This document shows positions 57,910-64,000 of a stretch of DNA of 64,000 nt, one piece after another. The notes beneath the pieces are model-generated. The model was not told where the DNA came from. It worked only from the letters and a program-made list of their open reading frames with translations, and did no database searches. The DNA lies in NCBI GenBank assembly GCA_014529385.2, contig CM043967.1, positions 126,579,182 through 126,643,181 of the forward strand, given 5' to 3'. Both the position numbers and the translations under genes were made by a program. The stretch comes from Adiantum capillus-veneris (Eukaryota > Streptophyta > Polypodiopsida > Polypodiales > Pteridaceae). Numbering within the stretch: position 1 is the stretch's first letter; each line of letters opens with the position of its first letter.

Positions 57910-58938
57910 ATGCGTCACTTTGAAATCAATTCAATGGAGAGCCAACGCCAAATGTCTGGATATCCTCTTTTCTTTGGAGAGCCTAGAGAGGATGCAGAAT
58001 TATTTCTAGCAAATTTCAAGATGTCTTGCCGTATCAAGAGGATAGTAACTGATCAAGAACGTGTAGAAATGTTTGAGGTGGTCCTTAGGAAAGATGCTAG
58101 CACTTGGTTTGACTCTTTGCCTGAGGAAGTTAAAGGGAATTACACGGAAGTTTTGAATCATTTCAAGAAATACTTCTTTGATCCCCAAAACACTCAGAAA
58201 TTATGGCAAGACATTGTTTCTCATAAGCAAAAAGACTTAGATGACTACTACTTGTACAAGCAAGAGTTCCTACGTCTTTGGGCTCTATGGATACAAAATG
58301 TTGCTAACCCTGGTGATGGTGCAGAATTTCTAAAGAAGGAGAGGTTCATAGCGGGACTCTCTCCTGACCTTAAGGTAAAAGTTGAGGCGGGTGCACCTGC
58401 TACCTTTGATGCAGCTGAAACTAGGGCTGCTGAGAAATATAGGAAACTCAAGTGCTTAAGGGGGGAGGTTCCAATAGAAGGTCTTAGACCCAAAGGTAAG
58501 TCACAAGCATCAACATCTGAGGAGCTTCCTGAGGTAACGGCGGAAGTGATTGAGAAGTTAAATGAATCTTTAAGCAACTTGTCAATTCACCTTGCACAAG
58601 CTGTAGGTCCAAAGGGACAAGCAAAGAAGTCTGAAGAGCGAGACCCACGACCTAGGAGAGTCTTGCAATGTTGGAATTGCGGTGAGTCTGGACATGGGAT
58701 GTATAATTGTCCTTGGCCCCGTGGGGAGCCAGGGAGACCTAACTTGAATTACCCAGTGATGAATGCAGGTGAAGGAACTAGTCAACAACCACGGCTTATA
58801 CAAAGGCCAAATGGAGCAAGACCACCTCCACAAGGAGTGGAAGGAGTTCCACCTTTGCCAGACCCAAACGTGCATGTGGTAGAGGTGACAAATTCAAGAG
58901 AGGTTGACATGGAAGCAAATGGCATTAAGCGTGGCTGA
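57910..58938 (+). CDS. gag: gag polyprotein
   Basis: Starts MRHFEINSMESQ at the first ATG of the frame (the open frame begins at 57,856 without ATG). Contains the retrotransposon capsid region (MSGYPLFFGEPREDAELFL, WFDSLPEEV, FKKYFFDPQ, ERFIAGLSPDLK) and a zinc knuckle CWNCGESGHGMYNCP (CX2CX4HX4C) near residue 255. It packages the element RNA in virus-like particles. The TGA at 58,936-58,938 separates it from the protease in the same frame, so gag and pol may once have been one polyprotein, or joined by readthrough. Confidence 0.9.
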   Translation: MRHFEINSMESQRQMSGYPLFFGEPREDAELFLANFKMSCRIKRIVTDQERVEMFEVVLRKDASTWFDSLPEEVKGNYTEVLNHFKKYFFDPQNTQKLWQDIVSHKQKDLDDYYLYKQEFLRLWALWIQNVANPGDGAEFLKKERFIAGLSPDLKVKVEAGAPATFDAAETRAAEKYRKLKCLRGEVPIEGLRPKGKSQASTSEELPEVTAEVIEKLNESLSNLSIHLAQAVGPKGQAKKSEERDPRPRRVLQCWNCGESGHGMYNCPWPRGEPGRPNLNYPVMNAGEGTSQQPRLIQRPNGARPPPQGVEGVPPLPDPNVHVVEVTNSREVDMEANGIKRG

Positions 58939-59553
58939 GGGAAAGGTAAGGAGAAAGAAGGAGTTACATCACAAAGTGACTATGGACGAGAAAAGAAGGC
59001 AAAGGAGACCAAGGAAGCCAAGAGGACTCAACGTCGTATCAACCTCCAAGACTTTCCTCTTGGACATGGAATGGCTCCATACAACCTGTTGGAAGACATG
59101 AGAGGTAAGGGTCCTGATATCTCATGGCCTCAATTTCTTACATTATGTCCACAAGTTAGGAGGGATTTAACAAGGGCAGTTAGCACTAGGAGAAAGGTAA
59201 AAGAGAGTGTGCCTGTTGTAAAAATTGCACAAGCTGAAATGAATGAGGACATTACACCTGTGCTAGATTGTTACATAAAAAGGAGATTGGTTAGGGAAGG
59301 TCTAGTGGATGGGGGTGCACAAATTTGCATCATGACAGAGGGACTCATGCAAAAACTAGGCATGCACATCCATGAGACACCTGAAATGAAGGTCAAGATG
59401 GCAAAAAATAGCAAGGCTAGGTGCGTAGGCATTTGTAAAAATGTTTTTGTGGAGGCCTTTGGCATTAAGAAGGCAGTGGATTTCTATGTCATGTCTACCA
59501 AAGGAAATGGTTACCCATTTATCCTAGGGAGACCATGGCTAATGAAAATGTGA
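58939..59553 (+). pseudogene. Aspartic protease domain (same frame as gag)
   Basis: Same reading frame as gag after its TGA. YNLLEDMRGKGPDISWPQF, then REGLVDGGAQICIMTEGL with the active-site Asp in DGGA, and FILGRPWLMKM at the end are typical of gypsy retropepsins. Ends at TGA 59,551, again in frame with the following RT segment. It matures the polyprotein. Confidence 0.85.
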
Positions 59554-59556
59554 GCT

Positions 59557-60522
59557 TTGCAGGATTGGGAGAGTGGAAAGGTAATTTGTAGGAACGACAA
59601 TCATAAGAAGGTTGTCTTTGACATGAAGGAGCAACGCCAAGAGGAGCTCCATGAAGAATCATCTCAAAGTGAGACGGAAGAAGGTTGGACCGATAACACT
59701 TCAGAAGAAGAAAGTAGCGGTAGCATTACTGAAGAGGAGTCTTCCATCGAAGTCATGGGGGTAAGATTTAAGCCAACCAACCAAGAGACCTCTTGTCAAG
59801 GTTTGGAGGAGGTAGGTTCCCAAGAGAACGAAAAAGTGGAAGATGAAAGAATGCTAGAAGATATGCTATCTACAACACTTACAAAGGATGAAAGAGAGGA
59901 GTTCAAATGTGTGCTAAGGAAATTTCCTAGGCTTTTTGCTAAAGACTACACCAATGTGCGTGGAGTAGATGCTGTTCAACACAAAATTGAGTTGAAGCCA
60001 GAGGCCACACCTAAGGCTCAGAAGCTACGAAGGCTAGGAGTCATCAAGGAGCAGGCTTTATTCAAGGAGGTAAGAAAGCTTCTAGCAGCAGGTTTCATTT
60101 ATCCAGTGGAGAATTCAGAGTGGGTCTCTCCCGTTGTTGTCACTCCTAAGAAAAACGGAAAGTGGAGGGTGTGTGTGGATTACCGTCCACTCAATGAGGC
60201 AACAAAAAGAGATCACTTTCCCCTCCCATTTCAGGATGAGATACTAAATGAGGTAGCTGGTCATGAGAAGTACACTGTGTGTGATGGCTACTCAGGCTAC
60301 TTTCAAATAGGTATCTCATTGGAAGATCAATTAAAAACAACCTTTATCACTCCTTGGGGTTGTTATGCTTTTAGAGTCATGCCATTTGGTCTGACAAATG
60401 CTCCTACAACATTCCAACATTTCATGAACATGGTGTTTCAAGCATTCTTTGGAAAGTCAATTAGGGTGTTCATTGATGATTTTTGCATTTATAGCTCAAA
60501 ATCATTGCATCTACAAGGGTAG
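59557..60522 (+). pseudogene. Reverse transcriptase, N-terminal and palm
   Basis: An acidic linker (EESSQSETEEGW, EEESSGSITEEESS) precedes RT. Palm motifs WVSPVVVTPKKNGKWRVCVD, YSGYFQIGI, FRVMPFGLTNAPTTFQ and the catalytic FIDDFCIYS are present (YxDD type: F-I-D-D). TAG at 60,520 and a frame change then break it before the rest of RT at 60,549. Confidence 0.92.
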
Positions 60523-61394
60523 AAGAAGGTTTAAAGAAGCTCTACGACATGGGAGGTCAACTCAACCCCGACAAGTGCCACATAGGTGAGGATGAAGTGA
60601 TCTTGCTCGGTCACAAGGTTTCCTATAAAGGCATTGAGGTGGATCCTTCAAAGGCAAAGGCTCTTATTGAGCTCCCATCACCGAAGAGTCTTAAGGAGGT
60701 CATCTCTTTCATTCAGAAGGTGAAGTATATGTCACGCTTCATTCACTTAGCCTCGGAGTTGCTTCATGCTTTGCAAAAGTTGACACAACAAGTAGAATTT
60801 GCACGGTCTGATGAGCTTGAAGAGTATTTTTGTAACATTAAAGTCATTTTGTCAGAGCTACCAACACTCATGCCTCATTGTTGGGAGTACACATTCTTTG
60901 TTAGCTCTAGTGTTGGAAAGGAAACAATTGGTGTTGTGTTGCTACAACAAGATCCCCACAGTACAAGGATGCGACCCATCTACTTTGCTAGTAGGGTCAT
61001 GAATGCTTTGGAGAGAGACTACACAGAAGCAGAACTCATGATGCTTTCTCTCATGTTTGCGGTGAGAAAGTTTAGATCCTACCTGCTACCAAAACCTTTT
61101 GTAATTCTCACTACAGAAAATTTGTTCCCTTGGGTGTCATCTCAAATGAATCTTAGTACTAGGATCTCAAAGTGGATTATGGAGTTGCAAGAGTTCCAAT
61201 ACTCTTTCAAGGTAGAAGATAGTGTGCGTGCACAATTGGCAGGGATTCTCACTTATAGGGTACATGAGAAGGAAATTAAGGTGCCTCAAGTAAAGACCCT
61301 ACCATTGCCACCACCAAAAAGTATTCCCAATTCTTTTACCTTGTTCTTTGATGGAGCTGTTCGACGGCCACAGGGAAAGCAGGGGGAGGGCTAG
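60523..61394 (+). pseudogene. RT thumb/connection and first RNase H
   Basis: GGQLNPDKCHIGEDEVILLGH, then the first RNase H region with FFVSSSVGKETIGVVLLQQ, IYFASRVMNALERDYTEAE and FVILTTENLF. Typical acidic catalytic residues appear changed (FVSSS where a YVDAS-type Asp is expected), consistent with the degenerate connection RNase H of Tat-like elements. Ends with FTLFFDGAVRRPQG, the start of the second RNase H, in another frame from what follows. Confidence 0.85.
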
Positions 61395-61963
61395 TGTTGC
61401 TCAACCCAAGTGGAGAGGTGGTCATGAAAGAGAAGGTCAATCTACCAGGTTCAACTAGCAACAATGAAGCAGAATACAAAACACTACTTCATGGTTTGAA
61501 GATGTGCATTGACCAAGGGATAAAACGTCTCATGGTAAAGGGAGATGCACTTCTCATTGTTAAACAGATTTTAGGCATTTGGGCATGCAAGAATGAAAGC
61601 TTAAGGACAAAAGTTCATGCCATTCGTAGGATGTTTAATCAGTTTGAGGAAGTGCAACTATATCATATTTCGAGGAAACAAAATGAAGATGCCGATTTAC
61701 TTGCACAACAAGCAGTTACATGTGTTGAGAGAGAAATGCAGGTCATCATGGTGGCAGCAGCTGTCAAGCAACCGAGATACCAGGGATTGGAGTCATTGGC
61801 TCCCATTATTTGCTACATTTTGGAGGTTGAGTTTCCACAAGACTTCACGAAGGCTCAGAAGAGGAGACTCATGAAGAAGGCAAGTTTCTATCTCTTCCTA
61901 GAAGGCTCCCTCTATCAAAGAGGGAAGGATCAAGTGTGCAAAAGAGTACCAACTATCGAGTAA
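61340..61963 (+). pseudogene. Second RNase H domain
   Basis: LFFDGA at the end of the previous frame supplies the first Asp. After a frameshift near 61,380 follow STSNNEAEYKTLLHGLKM (Glu), VKGDALLIVKQILG (Asp) and HISRKQNEDADLLA (His/Asp). This Asp-Glu-Asp-Asp set looks intact, the typical active RNase H found before integrase in Tat/Ogre elements. Confidence 0.88.
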
Positions 61964-63211
61964 ATTCTAGCCATTCTAAAAGGTTTGCATGAAGAGGCAT
62001 GTGGTGGTCATTTTGCCCAAGAATCAACTGTGAAGAAGATTTTGCTTGCGGGGTATGTTTGGCCAAGCTTGCATGTGGATGTTCAACATTGGTGTAAAAG
62101 CTGTCACAATTGTCAGATAAATGGAAATAGAAGGTTGGGGCATGGCCCGAGGCAAATAGTTCTTGCAAATGGACCCTTTGAAAAGTGGGGCATTGATGCT
62201 ATGGGTCCTCTTCCTAGGACAAAAAATGGTAAACTCTACATTCTAGTGGCTGTAGACTATATGACTAGGTGGGTGGAAGCTCAAAGTGTGGCAAGAGTGA
62301 ATGAGAGGACAGTTAGCAAGTTTGTGTACAATCACATTTGTTGCAGATTTGGCACACCTTTGGAGATTGTTTCTGATAATGGTCCAAGGTTTAGGAAGGG
62401 CTTGCTCACAGAAGTTTGTGAAGAGCTTCACATTCTACATCGTCATATCACACCATACTACCCACAGTCAAATGGTTTGGTGGAGAAGGCTAATGGTGTC
62501 ATTGCAGGAATCATTAGAAAGATGGTGCAAAACAAGAAAAAATTATGGGATGACTTCTTGGATGGTGCCTTGTGGGCATATCAAACCACATATAGGGAAG
62601 CCATGGAGTTCACACCATTTCACTTGGTCTATGGTCAAGAGGCTTTGCAGCCTATCGAGCTCAACATTCCAACAATGCGACTTCATGGCAAAGGATCACA
62701 AGATGATCAAGAGGTATGGATGCATCGACTTCTTACGTTAGTGGAGCTTGAGTGAAAAAGAGAAGCATCATATGAGTGCTACAAGAGGAAATCCACACAA
62801 GCGAAAGAAACGCACGACAAGAAGCTGAAGGACAAAGGCATCAAGGAAGGAGAGCTTGTGCTAAGGTATGACAATCGACTTGACAATCGTTTTGATGCCA
62901 AGTTTGAAACTAGATGGCAAGGGCCATACATAGTCAAGAAGGCTTTCAATTCTAGTTACTATCAGCTTATGGACTTGAATGGTAAAGAGCACTCCAGGAA
63001 GGTAAACGGGTATCGCTTGAAGCCCTATTTGAGTCGCCTTCTACCAAAGGATCTACCAAAGATCTGTCCAAAGGCCATTGTCTCATGTAAGTATTGTTAC
63101 ATGAAGCATGAGTGTAACTCCAGCCAAAATTCTGAGGGGCCAAACAATGAAGATCTCGTCAAGGACTCTGAAGCACTCTCTTTGGAAAAGATGCTCTATG
63201 ATGGTACATGA
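61964..63211 (+). pseudogene. Integrase
   Basis: Zinc-binding HEEACGGH and CKSCHNC (HHCC), then the core with WGIDAMGPLP (Asp), IVSDNGPRF (Asp) and NGLVEKANG (Glu), a D-D-35-E layout. The C-terminal part after TGA 62,753 (RWQGPYIVKKAF, SYYQLMDLNGKEH) is the GPF/Y module. No chromodomain is seen. It inserts the cDNA. Stops at 61,961 and 62,753 break it. Confidence 0.92.
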
Positions 63212-63225
63212 ATATACCATCATCC

Positions 63226-63239
63226 TGGGGGAGGGCTAA
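63226..63239 (+). other. Polypurine tract
   Basis: TGGGGGAGGGCTAA directly before the 3' LTR start TGATAGCC; primes plus-strand DNA synthesis. Confidence 0.8.
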
Positions 63240-63431
63240 TGATAGCCATTTTCCAGCTCTCCATAATTGCCATAGTAAGTTACTCCACCCTACCAAATTC
63301 ACCCAAACGCTATGGCTATCCGTACCATTTCACTGTACATAGGCGTGTGTGAGTTAAGGGGCTTTTCCCATGTCTTCTTAAAAACCCTCAGCTAGCTAGT
63401 CACTGGGCTAGTTGAGCCAAAAAAAAAAAAA
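63240..63431 (+). repeat. 3' LTR, 5' part only
   Basis: Matches 54,360-54,540 with very few differences up to the A-run, where a CACTA element interrupts it. Confidence 0.9.
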
Positions 63432-63693
63432 CACTACAAGAGGCTATTCATATTAGCGACGCTCACACAGCGACGCTCAAAAAAAAAATTCCCGGCGTCG
63501 CTATGAGCGTCGCAAATTTCTTTGTTAATTTGCGACGCTCATAGCGACGTCGGCTGGGCTAAAAAAATAATCGAGCGCGCCCAAAAACTTAGATCTCAGA
63601 TCTGAGTTTTTCGGCGCCCTCAAGCAAGGAGCAGGTAACGCTCTCCCTCTCTCTATCTCTCTCTCTATCTCTCTCTCTCTCTCTTTTTCTTCT

Positions 63694-63731
<38 letters not shown>

Positions 63732-64000
63732 AGAGGAAGGAGAGCCAGGTATGCTCCTTCCCTCTCCTCATTCTCATGTTCCCTTCCCCTCTTTCTCTCT
63801 CCCTCTCTCTCTCTCTCTCACCCACACACATACACACACACACATAGTGTTTTTGAAAGAGAGAGAGAGAGAGAGAGTAAAAACATAAACAAAAACGCAC
63901 ACACACATACATAAACAAAGAATGCACACACACATTGAGAGAGGAAAAGAGAGAGAGAGCATGCATAAACAAAAAACGCACGCATTGAGAGAGGAAAAGA
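63432..64000 (+). mobile_element. CACTA-type element, left end
   Basis: CACTACAAGAGGC is the classic plant CACTA (EnSpm) terminus. It is followed by subterminal GCGACGCTC repeats, including a hairpin (63,500-63,550: GCGACGCTCATAGCGACG and inverse), then (TC)n and (CA)n tracts. The A-run on its left hides the 3-bp target duplication. The body and transposase lie outside the window. Confidence 0.85.
63640..64000. repeat. (TC)n, (CA)n and (GA)n tracts
   Basis: Alternating simple repeats within the CACTA left arm. The Cys-Val and Arg-Glu frames are artefacts. Confidence 0.95.

Larger units (their letters stand above)
54360..64000 (+). mobile_element. Ty3/gypsy element, Tat-like (two RNase H), split by CACTA
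   Basis: The 5' LTR starts TGATAGCC at 54,360 and the 3' LTR repeats that start at 63,240 after a purine tract. Order inside: two 70-residue leader ORFs, gag with zinc knuckle, protease, RT, RNase H, a second RNase H, integrase. The second RNase H before integrase is typical of the Tat/Ogre group. Length to the 3' LTR start is 8.9 kb. Coding is broken by in-frame stops at 58,936, 59,551, 60,520, 61,961 and 62,753 and by shifts near 60.53 and 61.38 kb, so it is dead but not old. The 3' LTR continues beyond the window after a CACTA insertion. Confidence 0.9.

Overview
This window is nuclear DNA of a vascular plant, almost entirely made of transposable elements. The evidence is: several Ty3/gypsy-type LTR elements, one with the second RNase H domain seen in the plant Tat/Ogre group; a CACTA-type terminus; a primer-binding site matching plant initiator-Met tRNA; TTTAGGG telomere-type repeats; GT..AG introns; and long (GA)n, (TC)n and (CA)n tracts. 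I cannot name the species. The very high (GA)n content and heavy nesting suggest a large genome, perhaps a fern or another early-diverging lineage, but that is a guess. I see no ordinary host gene, rRNA or tRNA.

Layout. 1-2.1 kb: LTR/leader remnant of a gypsy-like element with two small homologous ORFs. 2.83-8.22 kb: LTR element on the minus strand with 487-bp LTRs and no recognisable pol. 8.27-11.83 kb: hairpins and (GA)n, then a decayed gene with a histone H3 domain and a Ulp1-type cysteine protease domain, interrupted by a 460-bp MITE and followed by acidic repeats and an FCP1/NIF-type phosphatase fragment. 12.7-16.9 kb: a tandem duplication and a decayed protease-bearing retroelement (-). 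18.3-24.16 kb: decayed gypsy element (-) with its own 1.28-kb insertion.

24,159-36,995 is the most interesting block. Matching 35-bp inverted termini (30/35) bracket a 12.8-kb unit that appears to be one DNA transposon. It carries a four-exon DDE-type transposase candidate (+), an unrecognised gene (-), a two-exon 131-residue helical-protein gene (-), a gene joining a CENH3/H3-like histone domain to a Ulp1-like protease (+), and another unrecognised gene (-). Twelve related DNA hairpins, in four groups of three, lie in its non-coding parts. The MITE at 9.13-9.59 kb has the same kind of termini and lies inside the other H3-Ulp1 copy.

37-47 kb: tandemly duplicated LTR/leader segments, a gag-like remnant, and inside it a 4.85-kb LTR element (exact 404-bp LTR spans, 5-bp target duplication GGCAT) that has no reverse transcriptase but encodes a 909-residue unknown protein and a zinc-knuckle protein. 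47-54.3 kb: microsatellite, LTR-like sequence and a satellite whose monomers centre on a 24-bp palindrome. 54.36 kb to the end: a gypsy element with long LTRs, paired 70-residue leader ORFs, gag, protease, RT, two RNase H domains and integrase, damaged by a few stops and frameshifts. Its 3' LTR is broken by a CACTA element running off the window.

The strongest candidates for something undescribed are the transposon-borne histone-protease gene with its hairpin clusters, and the paired small leader proteins shared by two gypsy-like elements.
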